A DNA stretch of 64,000 nt from CAVPMN01 sp963706425. GTDB lineage: Bacteria; Actinomycetota; Acidimicrobiia; Acidimicrobiales; Acidimicrobilacustridaceae. Below, piece by piece: positions 25,031 through 34,518 of the stretch. Position 1 is the stretch's first letter. Every line of letters starts with the position of its first letter. Position numbers and translations under genes: made by a program. A model generated the notes under the pieces. The model was not told where the DNA came from and did not search any database. It worked only from the letters and a program-made list of their open reading frames with translations. Location: positions 310,001 to 374,000 of the forward strand of contig CAVPMN010000020.1 of the NCBI GenBank assembly GCA_963706425.1, given 5' to 3'.

Positions 25031-26159
25031 TGGGCGCCCCTCGCAGAGCTTCGAGGCCGGGGAGGTCACCGAGCTCGAGCAGCTCGAGCGACGCCCCACC
25101 GCCGGTGGACACATGATCGATCTCGCCGGCCAGCCCGAACTCGTCGAGCGCCGCCGCACTGTCGCCGCCACCCACCACGGTGAAGCCGCGGGTCTCGGCC
25201 ATCGACTCGGCCACCGAGCGGGTGCCGGCCGCGAACCGGGGATCCTCGAACACGCCCATGGGCCCGTTCCAGAACACCGTGCGACCGTCGAGGATGACGT
25301 CGCCGAACTCGGCGGCGGTGCCGGGCCCGATGTCGAGGCCCTTCCAGCCGTCGGGCACGTCGGCCCCCATCTGGCGCACCTCGCCGCCGGCGTCGGGGTT
25401 GCCGATCTCGCCACCCGGGCCGAGCGCGGTGATGTCGCTCGGCAGGTGCAGCCGGTCGCCCTCGCGCTCGAGCAGCTTGCGGCAGGTGTCGACCATGTCG
25501 TCCTCGACCAGCGAGTCGCCGATGGCGTGACCCTGCGCCTTGAGGAACGTGAAGCACATGCCGCCGCCGATGATGAGCGAGTCGGCCACCCGCAGCAACG
25601 CGCCGATGACCGCCAGCTTGTCGCTCACCTTGGCGCCACCGAGGATGCACACGAACGGCTTCGGCGGATCGGTGCGCAGCGGCAGCAGCACCTCGACCTC
25701 GCGCTGCAACAGCCGACCCGCAGCCGACGGCAGGAACCGGGGCGGCCCCACGATCGATGCGTGCGACCGGTGCGACGCGCCGAACGCGTCGTTGACGTAG
25801 AGGTCCTGGCCGTCGATGAGCTCGGCCACGAACGCCGGATCGTTGGCCTCTTCGCCCGGGTTGTAGCGCAGGTTCTCGAGCAGCTCGACGCCCGGCGCCA
25901 GCTCGGCCAGCACCTCACGCACCGGCTCGATGGTGTACTTCGGATCGGGCTTGCCCTTCGGCCGACCCAGGTGGCTGCACGCGGTGACGGTGGCGCCGTT
26001 GCCCTGCAGCCACTCGATGGTGGGCAGCGCGGCGCGGATGCGGAAGTCGTCGACGACCTGGCCGTCCTTGATCGGCACGTTGAAGTCGGCGCGCAGCAGC
26101 ACCCGCTTCCCGCCGACGTCACCCAGGTCTTCGAGGCTGGGGACCTGGTCGGGCGTCAC
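25023..26159 (-). CDS. pgk: Phosphoglycerate kinase
   Basis: A 378-residue enzyme making ATP and 3-phosphoglycerate from 1,3-bisphosphoglycerate and ADP. Motifs are RVLLRADFNVPIKDG, ACSHLGRPKG, ENLRYNPGEEAND, the hinge CILGGAKVSDKLAVIGALL, and the nucleotide-binding GGGDSAAALDEFG. It is slightly short for the family but complete. The GTG start at 26159 overlaps the gap stop (AAGTGACG). Confidence 0.96.
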   Translation of the reverse strand: MTPDQVPSLEDLGDVGGKRVLLRADFNVPIKDGQVVDDFRIRAALPTIEWLQGNGATVTACSHLGRPKGKPDPKYTIEPVREVLAELAPGVELLENLRYNPGEEANDPAFVAELIDGQDLYVNDAFGASHRSHASIVGPPRFLPSAAGRLLQREVEVLLPLRTDPPKPFVCILGGAKVSDKLAVIGALLRVADSLIIGGGMCFTFLKAQGHAIGDSLVEDDMVDTCRKLLEREGDRLHLPSDITALGPGGEIGNPDAGGEVRQMGADVPDGWKGLDIGPGTAAEFGDVILDGRTVFWNGPMGVFEDPRFAAGTRSVAESMAETRGFTVVGGGDSAAALDEFGLAGEIDHVSTGGGASLELLELGDLPGLEALRGAPNA

Positions 26160-27166
26160 TTGTTCGCGGCGCCCACGATCTGCACGAGGTCGACCAGTCG
26201 GTTCGAGTAGCCCCACTCGTTGTCGTACCAGCCGAGGATCTTCACCAGGTTGCCCATGGCCATCGTGAGCTTCGAGTCGAACGTGCACGACGCCGGCGTG
26301 CCGACGATGTCGCTCGAGACGATGGGCTCGTCGCTGTAGACGAGCACCTTCGACAGCGGGCCGCTGCTGGCCGCCGCCGCGAACGCCTCGTTGATCTCCT
26401 CGGCGGTGACGTCGCGCTTGAGCACGCCGACGAAGTCGGTGATCGAGCCGTCGGGCACGGGCACCCGCAAGGCGGTGCCGTCGAGCTTGCCCTGCATCGA
26501 CTGCAGCACCAGGCCGGTGGCCCGGGCCGCACCGGTGGAGGCCGGGATGATGTTGACCGCCGCGGCGCGGGCCCGACGCAGGTCGGAGTGCGGGCCGTCG
26601 ACGATGCTCTGGTCGCCCGTGTAGGCGTGCACCGTGGTCATGAGGCCCTTCTCGACGCCGAAGGCGTCGTCGAGCACCTTGACCATGGGCACGAAGCAGT
26701 TGGTGGTGCACGAGGCGTTGGACATCACCTTGTGCTCGGCGGGGTCGAACGTGTCGTCGTTGACGCCGATCACGAAGGTGGCGTCGGCGCCCGACGCGGG
26801 GGCCGACACGATGACGAACGGGGCGCCGGCGTCGAGGTGAGCGGCCGCCTTGTCGCGGGAGGTGAAGATGCCGGTGGACTCGACCACCACGTCGACCCCG
26901 AGCTCGCCCCACGGCAGCTCCTTGGGGTCGCGCACGGCGGTGATCTTCAGCAGCTTGCCGTCGACCTCGATGCCCTCGTCGGTGGCCTTGACCTCGGCGT
27001 CGAGGGTGGGCATCACCGAGTCGTACTTGAGGAGGTGGGCCATCGTGGCCACATCACCCAGATCGTTGGCCGCCACGATCTCGACGTCGGCGCCCTGCTC
27101 GCGCACCGCCCGGAAGAAGTTGCGGCCGATACGGCCGAACCCGTTGACACCGACGCGAATCGTCAT
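26156..27166 (-). CDS. gap: Glyceraldehyde-3-phosphate dehydrogenase
   Basis: A 336-residue NAD-dependent enzyme. It starts MTIRVGVNGFGRIGRNFFRA (Rossmann motif). The catalytic Cys is in SNASCTTNCFVPM, the phosphate-binding residues in HAYTGDQSIVDG and SDLRRARAAAVNI, and the C-terminal WYDNEWGYSNRLV is typical. It is the first gene of the gap-pgk-tpiA unit. AAAGGAA precedes the ATG. Upstream, yvcK and whiA, usually found here in actinobacteria, are absent. Confidence 0.97.
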   Translation of the reverse strand: MTIRVGVNGFGRIGRNFFRAVREQGADVEIVAANDLGDVATMAHLLKYDSVMPTLDAEVKATDEGIEVDGKLLKITAVRDPKELPWGELGVDVVVESTGIFTSRDKAAAHLDAGAPFVIVSAPASGADATFVIGVNDDTFDPAEHKVMSNASCTTNCFVPMVKVLDDAFGVEKGLMTTVHAYTGDQSIVDGPHSDLRRARAAAVNIIPASTGAARATGLVLQSMQGKLDGTALRVPVPDGSITDFVGVLKRDVTAEEINEAFAAAASSGPLSKVLVYSDEPIVSSDIVGTPASCTFDSKLTMAMGNLVKILGWYDNEWGYSNRLVDLVQIVGAANK

Positions 27167-27184
27167 GACGAGAGTTCCTTTCCG

Positions 27185-27230
27185 CCGGCCCAGAGGGCCG
27201 GAAGTCGAGCCGGGCCGGCCTGCGGCCGGC
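27185..27230 (-). promoter_or_regulatory. Two GC hairpins in the gap leader
   Basis: The 144-base gap between rapZ and gap contains two perfect hairpins: CCGGCCC-AGA-GGGCCGG (27185-27201) and GCCGGCC-TGC-GGCCGGC (27214-27230). They lie 20-65 bases upstream of the gap ATG on the transcribed side. They could end the rapZ transcript or shape the gap leader. No known riboswitch pattern is recognised. Confidence 0.4.
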
Positions 27231-27310
27231 GATTCTGCGCTGTTGGAGAACGCCCTTATCCGACCACGTCAGGCCGCACGCTGCCAGTTGACCCGATCGG
27301 GCCGACCAGT

Positions 27311-28165
27311 TCAGCGGCCGATGTCGCGGTGGACGACCTTCGACTCGAACCCCCCGGAACGCAGCCTCGACGCCATCTCCTCGGCGATGGCCACCGACCG
27401 GTGGCGCCCGCCGGTGCACCCGAAGGCGATGGTGAGGTAGCTCTTGCCCTCGGTGACGTAGGCCGGCAGCAGCAGCTCGAGCAGATCGGTGAGCTCCTCG
27501 AGGAACCGGGCCGTCACCTCCTGGCCCATCACGTAGTCGCGGACGGGCTCGTCGGTGCCCCGCAGCGGCCGCAGGTCTTCCACCCAATGCGGGTTGGGCA
27601 GGAACCGGCAGTCGATCACCAGGTCGGTGTCGAGCGGCAGCCCGTGCTTGTAGCCGAACGACATGAGGGTGATCTGCATGCCGGCATCGGGGGCGTCGGC
27701 GCCGAACAGGTCGAGCATGCGCGTGCGCAGCTGGTGCACGTTGAGCTCGGTGGTGTCGACCACCACGTCGGCCTCTTCCTTCACGGGCTCGAGCAGCTGG
27801 CGCTCGGCCTCGATGGCACCTGCCAGGCCCGAGCCCTCGCCGTCGAGGGGGTGACGTCGCCGGCTCGACTCGTAGCGCCGCACCAGCACGTCGGTCGACG
27901 CCTCGAGGAAGAGGATGCGTAGGCGCAGGCCCTGCTCGCGCAGAGCGTTGAGGGCGGGCAGCACCTCGTGGTGATAGGGGCCGGTGCCCACGACCAGCGC
28001 CACCTTCGACATGCTCGACCCGGGCCCGGTGGCCAGCTCGGACACCTTGGGGATGAGCGTGGGCGGAAGGTTGTCGATGACGAACCAACCGAGATCTTCG
28101 AGGATGTCCGCGGCCTGAGACCGACCGGCACCCGACAGCCCGGTGATCACCACGAACTCACCCAC
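27311..28165 (-). CDS. rapZ: RapZ/YvcJ-family nucleotide-binding protein
   Basis: A 284-residue protein with Walker A GLSGAGRSQAADILEDLG, and the RapZ signatures DNLPPTLIPKV, ASTDVLVRRYESSRRRHPL, FGYKHGLPLDTDLVIDCRFL, NPHWVEDLRPLRGTDEPVRD and FGCTGGRHRSVAIAEEM. In enterobacteria RapZ binds small RNAs; in Gram-positives its role is less clear. It precedes gap directly instead of the usual yvcK-whiA. Confidence 0.94.
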   Translation of the reverse strand: MGEFVVITGLSGAGRSQAADILEDLGWFVIDNLPPTLIPKVSELATGPGSSMSKVALVVGTGPYHHEVLPALNALREQGLRLRILFLEASTDVLVRRYESSRRRHPLDGEGSGLAGAIEAERQLLEPVKEEADVVVDTTELNVHQLRTRMLDLFGADAPDAGMQITLMSFGYKHGLPLDTDLVIDCRFLPNPHWVEDLRPLRGTDEPVRDYVMGQEVTARFLEELTDLLELLLPAYVTEGKSYLTIAFGCTGGRHRSVAIAEEMASRLRSGGFESKVVHRDIGR

Positions 28166-28187
28166 GCCCGAAAGGGTACCGGCGCGC

Positions 28188-28913
28188 TCAGCTCCTCCGG
28201 GTGATCAGCACCAACAGGCGCGGGATGCTCGCGGCGTCGGCGTACTCGCTCGCCCGTGCGAGGAACCCCGCTGGCGGCGCCGGCTCGATCATGCGCTCGA
28301 GCGTCAAACCCGACTCGGCCAACGCGTTGACGTAGCGCGACAGCGGCCGGTGCACGAAGCGGATGTGCACGCCGCGCTCGACCTCTTCGACCGTGCTGGC
28401 CTCGTCGAGGTAGGGACCGACCCGCCAGTACTGCTCGGGGGGCTCGAGGATCTGGTCGTCGATCCATCCGCTGCCCGGTGTCTGCAACAGCGGATGGTTG
28501 AGGAAGAACACGAAACGTCCTCCCGGTCGCACCACGCGGGCCACCTCGGCGATGGCGGCGTCGACCGCGTCGATGTGCTCGAACACGAGGCACGCCACCG
28601 CGGCGTCGAACGAGCGCGACGCGAACGGCAAGGCCTCGGCCCCCGCCCGCAGATAGCACGGCCCTCCGCCGCGCTCGGCGGCCGCGACGATCTGGGCGTC
28701 GGTGGGATCGAGGCCGCAGACGAACCGAGCACCGCCGGAGGACACAGCACGCGCCACCTGCCCCTCCCCCGTGCCGATCTCGACCACCCGGTCGAACCCG
28801 GCCAGCCACTCGCGTGCGAGCGGCAAGATCTGCTCCTCGTACTCGGGGTCAGCCCCTTCGGTGAAGTTGTGCTGCCACCACCCGGCATGGGCGTCCCACA
28901 GCTCGTCGGTCAT
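28188..28913 (-). CDS. SAM-dependent methyltransferase between uvrC and rapZ
   Basis: A 241-residue class I methyltransferase: SAM motif VVEIGTGEGQVARAV, acidic motif CGLDPTDAQIVAA, then YLRAGAEALPFASRSFDAAV and the post-motif VRPGGRFVFFLNHPLLQTPG. The N-terminus MTDELWDAHAGWWQHNFTEG is typical of the group with a Trp-rich cap. ATG 28913 overlaps the uvrC stop (ATGA), so it is expressed with uvrC. The substrate is unknown. Confidence 0.85.
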   Translation of the reverse strand: MTDELWDAHAGWWQHNFTEGADPEYEEQILPLAREWLAGFDRVVEIGTGEGQVARAVSSGGARFVCGLDPTDAQIVAAAERGGGPCYLRAGAEALPFASRSFDAAVACLVFEHIDAVDAAIAEVARVVRPGGRFVFFLNHPLLQTPGSGWIDDQILEPPEQYWRVGPYLDEASTVEEVERGVHIRFVHRPLSRYVNALAESGLTLERMIEPAPPAGFLARASEYADAASIPRLLVLITRRS

Positions 28914-30781
28914 CGACGGCCGCCGGGCAGGTGGATCTTGTCGTGGACCGCCTGGGCCACCGCGTCGGGCAACCAGCTCAACGCCTGCAGCTGCTCGAGC
29001 GACGCCTGCTTCACCGCCGTGACCCCACCCAGCTCCTTGATCAGCCGCTTCTTGCGGGTGGGCCCGAGGCCGGGGATGTCGTCGAGCACCGACTTGGTCA
29101 TGCGCTTGCCGCGCAGCTCGCGGTGATAGGTGATGGCGAAGCGGTGGGCCTCATCGCGCACGCGCTGCAACAGGTAGAGCGCCTCGCTCTGGCGGGGGAT
29201 GCGCACCGGCTCGTCGGCGTCGGGCAGGTAGACCTCCTCGAAGCGCTTGGCCAGCGACGCCACCGGGATCTCGTCGTCGAGTCCGAGCTCCTCGAGCACC
29301 CGCACCGCCACGCTCAGCTGCCCCTTGCCGCCGTCGACCAGCAAGAGCTGTGGCGGATAGGCGAAGCGCCCACCCCGTTCCGACACCGGCTTGTCGCGCT
29401 CGGCCAGGTAGGCGGTGAGCCGGCGGGTGAGCACCTCTTCCATGGCGGCGAAGTCGTCGTTGCCGTCGACACCTTTGATCTTGAAGCGGCGATAGTCGCT
29501 CTTCTTGGGCAGCCCGTCTTCGAGCACCACCATCGACCCGACGTAGTCGCTGCCCTGGATGTGGCTCATGTCGTAGCACTCGATGCGCAGCGGAGCCTCG
29601 GGCAGGTCGAGCACGTCCTGCAGCTCGTTGAGCGCCTTGGCTCGGCTGTTGTGATCGGCGGCCCGTCGCAACCGGTGCCGGGTGAACTCCTCGCGCGCGT
29701 TCTGCGTGACGGTCTCGAGCAGCGCGCGCTTGTCGCCCCGCTGGGGCACCCGCACGCTGACGCGAGAGCCCCGCAGGTCGGACAGCCACTCCTCGTAGAG
29801 CTCGGGGTCGTCGGACTCGTTGGGCACGAGCACCTGCTTGGGCACGCCGAGCGGGGGCAGGTCGATGTAGAGCCCTTCGAGCACCCGATCGACCAGCTCG
29901 GCGTCGGACAGGTCTTCCGAACGGTCGAGGATGAAGCCTTTGCGCCCGACCACCCGACCCCGACGCACGTAGAACACCTGCACCGCGGTCTCGAGGTCGT
30001 CACCGGCCAGGCCCACCACGTCGAGGCTCTCGGATCGCTCCACCACCATCTGCTGCTTCTCGATGGCCTTGCGCACGCTGGCCAGCCGATCACGCAGCCG
30101 GGCGGCCAGCTCGAACTCGAGGGCGTCGGCCGCGTCGGCCATGCGCTGTTCGAGGCGCTTCACGATGGTGTCGGTGTCGCCGTCGAGGAACTCGATGAGC
30201 TCGCCTACGAGCACGTCGTAGTCGTCCTTGCTGATCTCGTTGACGCAGGGGCCCGAGCACTTCTCGATGTGGAAGAGCAGGCACGGCCGGCCCAGTCGTT
30301 GATGACGACCGAGCTTGTTGTCGGAGCACGTGCGGATCGGGAAGGTGCGCAGCAGCAGGTCGAGCGTCTCGCGGATGGCGTAGGCGTGCCCGTAGGGGCC
30401 GAAGTAGCGCACGCCCTTGCGTTTGGTGCCCCGCATCACCATCGCCCGGGGCCACTCGTCGTCGACGGTGACCGCCAGGAACGGATAGCTCTTGTCGTCG
30501 CGCAGCCGCACGTTGAACCGGGGCTGGTGGCGCTTGATGAGGGTGTTCTCGAGCATGAGCGCCTCGACGTCGTTGCGGACCTGGATCCACTCGACGGTCT
30601 CGGCGGTCTGCACCATCTGGGCGGTGCGGGGAGGCAGCGAGGCGGGGCTCTGGAAGTAGTTGGACAGGCGCTGGCGCAGGCTCTTGGCCTTGCCGACATA
30701 GATCACCCGACCGCGAGCGTCCTTGAACTGATAGGAGCCCGGCGCATCGGGGATCGTGCCGGCGGGGGGTCGTTGCACCAC
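28910..30781 (-). CDS. uvrC: Excinuclease ABC subunit C
   Basis: A UvrC of about 623 residues, making the 3' and 5' incisions around DNA lesions. It has a GIY-YIG N-terminus (PGSYQFKDARGRVIYVGKAK), the central Cys-containing segment and UVR motif (ELAARLRDRLASVRKA), the RNase H-like endonuclease (RIECYDMSHIQGSDYVGSMV, LLLVDGGKGQLSVAV) and C-terminal helix-hairpin-helix motifs (IPGLGPTRKKRLIKELGG). The start is uncertain: GTG 30781 or 30778 precede homology, with no strong ribosome-binding site. The frame continues open to 30973. Confidence 0.95.
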   Translation of the reverse strand: MVQRPPAGTIPDAPGSYQFKDARGRVIYVGKAKSLRQRLSNYFQSPASLPPRTAQMVQTAETVEWIQVRNDVEALMLENTLIKRHQPRFNVRLRDDKSYPFLAVTVDDEWPRAMVMRGTKRKGVRYFGPYGHAYAIRETLDLLLRTFPIRTCSDNKLGRHQRLGRPCLLFHIEKCSGPCVNEISKDDYDVLVGELIEFLDGDTDTIVKRLEQRMADAADALEFELAARLRDRLASVRKAIEKQQMVVERSESLDVVGLAGDDLETAVQVFYVRRGRVVGRKGFILDRSEDLSDAELVDRVLEGLYIDLPPLGVPKQVLVPNESDDPELYEEWLSDLRGSRVSVRVPQRGDKRALLETVTQNAREEFTRHRLRRAADHNSRAKALNELQDVLDLPEAPLRIECYDMSHIQGSDYVGSMVVLEDGLPKKSDYRRFKIKGVDGNDDFAAMEEVLTRRLTAYLAERDKPVSERGGRFAYPPQLLLVDGGKGQLSVAVRVLEELGLDDEIPVASLAKRFEEVYLPDADEPVRIPRQSEALYLLQRVRDEAHRFAITYHRELRGKRMTKSVLDDIPGLGPTRKKRLIKELGGVTAVKQASLEQLQALSWLPDAVAQAVHDKIHLPGGRR

Positions 30782-31010
30782 CTGATGAGCATGCCCCAAT
30801 CCGGGCTCAACCAGGCACCTCCGGGCGGCGGTGGAAATACCGACCAACCCAGCAGGTGTTGCCCGAGGTGACGTCCTACAATCGGCGTCACGCCGGCCGG
30901 GTATCCGGCGACATATCGAATCTCGAGACCGACATCCCCGTGGCGAGGCGACCCGGCTGTCCCCACCGGTCACATCGAGCTTCCCTCAAAGGACGGGGGT
31001 TCCCCACAAC

Positions 31011-32132
31011 ATGCTGAGGCTTCAACTGCCGCTCCCCGAGCGGTACACCAACGCCTCCGACGACGAGCTGGCCGAGCGCATCCGCCAGGCCAAGGACGTG
31101 CTCGGAGACCGACTGCTCATCCTGGGCCATCACTACCAGCGCGACGAGGTGATGCGCTGGTGCGACGCCCGAGGCGACTCGTTCCAGCTCTCCGTGCTGG
31201 CCCGCGACCGGTCCGAATCGGAGTACATCGTCTTCTGCGGTGTGCACTTCATGGCCGAGTCGGCCGACATCCTCTCGGGTGATCACCAGAAGGTGGTCCT
31301 CCCCGACCTCAACGCCGGCTGCTCGATGGCCGACATGGCCGATCTCGACGAGGTCGAGGAGGCCTGGGAGTCCCTGGCCGCCACCACCGACATCGAGCGG
31401 GTGGTGCCGGTCACCTACATGAACAGCTCGGCCGCTCTCAAGGCGTTCGTGGGCGAGCACGGCGGGGCCGTGTGCACCTCCACCAACGCCCGGGCCGTGC
31501 TCGAATGGGCCCTCGACCTGGGCGAGTGGGCGGGCAAGGGCGCCGCCGGCCGCCAGGTGCTGTTCTTCCCCGATCAGCACCTGGGGCGCAACACGGGCTT
31601 CCAGCTCGGCTACGACGAGAGCGACATGCGGGTGTGGAACCCGCGCTTCGACCAGGGCGGGCTCACCGAGGCCGACATCAAGGCCGCCACCCTGCTGCTC
31701 TGGAAGGGCCACTGCTCGGTGCACCAGCGGTTCCGGCCGGCCCACGTCGAGGCGTTCCGGGCCGAGCACCCCGACGGCATCGTGGTCGTGCACCCCGAGT
31801 GCGCGCGCGACGTGGTGGAGCTGGCCGACCAGGTGGGCTCGACCGACTACATCGTGCGGGCCATCGCCGCCGCGCCGGCGGGGTCGACCATCGCGGTGGG
31901 CACCGAGATCCATCTGGTGCAGCGCCTCGACGCCGAGACCCCCGACAAGACGGTGGTCTCGCTCGATCCGCTCATCTGCCCCTGCTCCACGATGTTCCGC
32001 ATCGACGGGCCGCACCTGGCGTGGGTGCTCGACCACCTGGTCGAGGGACGGGTGGTCAACCAGATCACGGTCGACCCCACCACCACCGAGTGGGCCAAGG
32101 TGGCGCTCGACCGCATGCTCGCCATCACCTGA
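31011..32132 (+). CDS. nadA: Quinolinate synthase
   Basis: A 373-residue [4Fe-4S] enzyme condensing iminoaspartate with dihydroxyacetone phosphate in NAD synthesis. Motifs are LILGHHYQRDEVMRW, IVFCGVHFMAESADIL (first Cys), VTYMNSSAALKA, VVHPECARDVVELA (second Cys) and DPLICPCSTMFRI (third Cys). nadB and nadC are not in the window. It lies divergently from uvrC across a 230-base intergenic region; a purine stretch AAAGGACGGGGG precedes the ATG. Its stop overlaps the convergent sulfotransferase by eight bases. Confidence 0.96.
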   Translation: MLRLQLPLPERYTNASDDELAERIRQAKDVLGDRLLILGHHYQRDEVMRWCDARGDSFQLSVLARDRSESEYIVFCGVHFMAESADILSGDHQKVVLPDLNAGCSMADMADLDEVEEAWESLAATTDIERVVPVTYMNSSAALKAFVGEHGGAVCTSTNARAVLEWALDLGEWAGKGAAGRQVLFFPDQHLGRNTGFQLGYDESDMRVWNPRFDQGGLTEADIKAATLLLWKGHCSVHQRFRPAHVEAFRAEHPDGIVVVHPECARDVVELADQVGSTDYIVRAIAAAPAGSTIAVGTEIHLVQRLDAETPDKTVVSLDPLICPCSTMFRIDGPHLAWVLDHLVEGRVVNQITVDPTTTEWAKVALDRMLAIT

Positions 32133-33201
32133 GCCTCACCGACACGGAACTGGTCACGAAGAACACCGGAAAACGTCGTTTGGGTGAACAGTTCGGGGAT
32201 GGGCAGTCAGCCGCGGACGCGCCCAGCCGGGCCTTCACCCGGCGTACGGCCGGTCGCGACACCATCGCCAGGCGGGTGCGTTTGGCGCGCTCGGCGGCGG
32301 CCTGCCACCCACCCAGCGCCCGGCCCTCGGCGCGGGCCCGACGGGCCGATGCCGGCGACAGCATTGAGGCCGGCTCGTAGCCGAGCTCGGCCAGCACGTC
32401 GCCGGCCACCGCCCACACCACACCCTGGTCGTGGGCCGACATCTCGACCCGCCAGTCGCGCATGCCCTTCGTGAGGGGCTGGGCCATGCCCGACACGTCG
32501 TCGCGATGCGCGGTGTTGGCGAGCAGCTCGTCGGAGCGTTTCCCGAACTCGAGCATGGCGGGTGTCCAGTCGAGCCCGCACAGCTCGCAGATGGCCCGCA
32601 GGGCCGGCTCGGGGTTGTCGACCAGCTCCTCGTAGCGGACCTCGAGATAGCGCGCCGAACCGAGCTGGCGTCCGGCGCGCCGACCGGCCTGCACGTGACG
32701 CCGCCAGCGGGCCGCCGCCCCCACCAACGTGCTCGGCCCGAACGGCACGCGCAGGTAGGAGGTGGCCACGTCGCGCCCGTCGCGGATGAGGTGCACGAAC
32801 ACCGCTTCGGGCAGCAGGTCGGCCAGCTCGGGCATCGACAGCACATAGATGGGCGTCTTGTCAGCCCACCGAGTGCGCCCCTCCCGACGGGCGTAGGCCG
32901 AGTAGATCGCCCGCACGCCGTCGGCCAGCGTGGTGGCCCCGGTACGCGTCAGTTCGTCGGCCACCGCGAACACCGGCAGCTCCCACCGCAGGAAGCGCGG
33001 ATCGGCGGCCAGCTCGGCGAGGAAGCGGTCGGTGTCGAGCCGACCGGCGGGCTCGAGCCGGTGGCGCACGCCGAGCAGCCGTTCGAGCACGTAGGACTCG
33101 GGGGGCACCGACATGTCGGGGTGGGCGGCGAGCATGGCCCGCAGCAGCGTGGTGCCGGAACGACCCGACCCGACGACGAACGGGAACGGAGTGTCGGTCA
33201 C
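32125..33201 (-). CDS. PAPS-dependent sulfotransferase family protein
   Basis: A 358-residue sulfotransferase from GTG 33201 (VTDTPFPFVVGSGRSGTTLL). The 5'-phosphosulfate loop is GSGRSGTTLLRAML, the 3'-phosphate site is HLIRDGRDVATSYLRVPFG, and the C-terminal MAQPLTKGMRDWRVEMS resembles the loop seen in family 3. It would transfer sulfate from PAPS to a carbohydrate or lipid, and the polysaccharide neighbours suggest a surface glycan. As written it is in frame with the flippase upstream, but a GTGA stop/start overlap at the junction suggests two genes. Confidence 0.83.
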   Translation of the reverse strand: MTDTPFPFVVGSGRSGTTLLRAMLAAHPDMSVPPESYVLERLLGVRHRLEPAGRLDTDRFLAELAADPRFLRWELPVFAVADELTRTGATTLADGVRAIYSAYARREGRTRWADKTPIYVLSMPELADLLPEAVFVHLIRDGRDVATSYLRVPFGPSTLVGAAARWRRHVQAGRRAGRQLGSARYLEVRYEELVDNPEPALRAICELCGLDWTPAMLEFGKRSDELLANTAHRDDVSGMAQPLTKGMRDWRVEMSAHDQGVVWAVAGDVLAELGYEPASMLSPASARRARAEGRALGGWQAAAERAKRTRLAMVSRPAVRRVKARLGASAADCPSPNCSPKRRFPVFFVTSSVSVRLR

Positions 33202-34518
33202 GGCTCGTCGCCGGCCGTGACCAGCTCGTCGGGCCGGGATCCCGGTGCGGGCGAAGGCACGCACCTCACGCCAACCGAAGAACCAGAGCAGCACGTAGCC
33301 GGCCACCATCGCCGCGCTGTAGCCCGCCACGGTCCAGCGGGCCGACAGGTCGAAGCGCCAACCGGCGACGAACACCGCCACCACGAGCACCAATCGGATG
33401 AGGTCGCGGATGAACTGCAGGTCCTGGCGCTCGGCGATGGCGAACGTGGAGGTGAGCGGGGTGATGGCCAACTGGGCGAGGAAGAGGGGGGCCATCAAGG
33501 CGGCGTAGACACCGGCTTCTCGCCAGTCGGAGCCGAACACGAGGGCGAACACCCAGGGACCGAGCACCGCCAGGCCGATCGCGGGCGCCACGCCGACGGC
33601 CATCAGCCGCTGGACCACCCGTCGGTAGAGCGACGGCAACTCGTCGCGACGCTCGCGGGCGGCCACGGCGGCCTCGTTGAAGTAGACGTGGCCGACCGAC
33701 TGGCCGATGAGCTGGGTGGGCGCCGCCACCACCCGCTGGGAGAGCAGGAAGAAGCCGGCCACCGCGGGGCCGTAGATGGCAGCGAACAACAGGTTGGGCA
33801 GATCGAGGGCCCCACGGTTGAACAATCCCGACCACACGCCGAACTGGGGGAAGCGCCGGTAGCGCCTGGCCTCGGAGCGCATCGCCGACCACGACACCTC
33901 CGACCGCCATCGAGAGACGAGACCGCGGTCCCACCACACGAGCAGCACGGCCGCGATCACCAGCCCGGCGACGAACCCGCCCACCAGCCCGCCCGCGCCG
34001 GCGCCCGCCACCCCGAGCGCGATCTGCACGCCCACCATCACGATGCCCTGCACGGCCCGGTTCATCGACACCGCGCGGAACGCGCCGCGCCGCACGGCCA
34101 CGTAGATGAGCAGCTGCTGGGTGGCCGCCCCGGCCAGCGCCAGCGGGAAGATCCACATCACGTCGGTGAGCTTGGGCGTATCGCTGACGTCGCCCAGCCA
34201 GCTGGCGAGGGCGAGCAACACACCCGACGCGATGGCGGTGGTGACCGCCACGGCGAGCGCGGACACGGCGGTGATGTTGGCCGCACGCGCCGGCGACGAC
34301 GGCAGGGCCACGGCCTGCTCGTAACGCAGCGACGACACGACGAGCAGGAGCGTCATCAACGACGAGAACACCGAGAGCACGCCGAAGTCGTCGGGATCGT
34401 AGAGACGGCTCAGGATCGGCGACGAGGCCAGCAGGACGATCTGGAAGACGGCTGTGCCCGACAGCACGACGAGGACTCGTCGCACGAGGCGCCCGCTGAA
34501 CACGCCGGGGAGCCTCAA
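33198..34518 (-). CDS. Polysaccharide flippase, Wzx/MATE-like (PST family)
   Basis: A polytopic protein with about 12 membrane segments. It starts MRLPGVFSGRLVRRVLVVLS and has the Wzx-type N-terminal SPILSRLYDPDDFGVLSVF and the central GLFNRGALDLPNLLFAAIYG, then GFFLLSQRVVAAP. Flippases of this group move lipid-linked saccharides across the membrane. As read, the frame continues into the sulfotransferase. A one-base change near 33240 would instead end it as RPDELVTAGDEP with TGA 33198. ATG 34518 overlaps the stop of the upstream glycosyltransferase. Confidence 0.78.
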
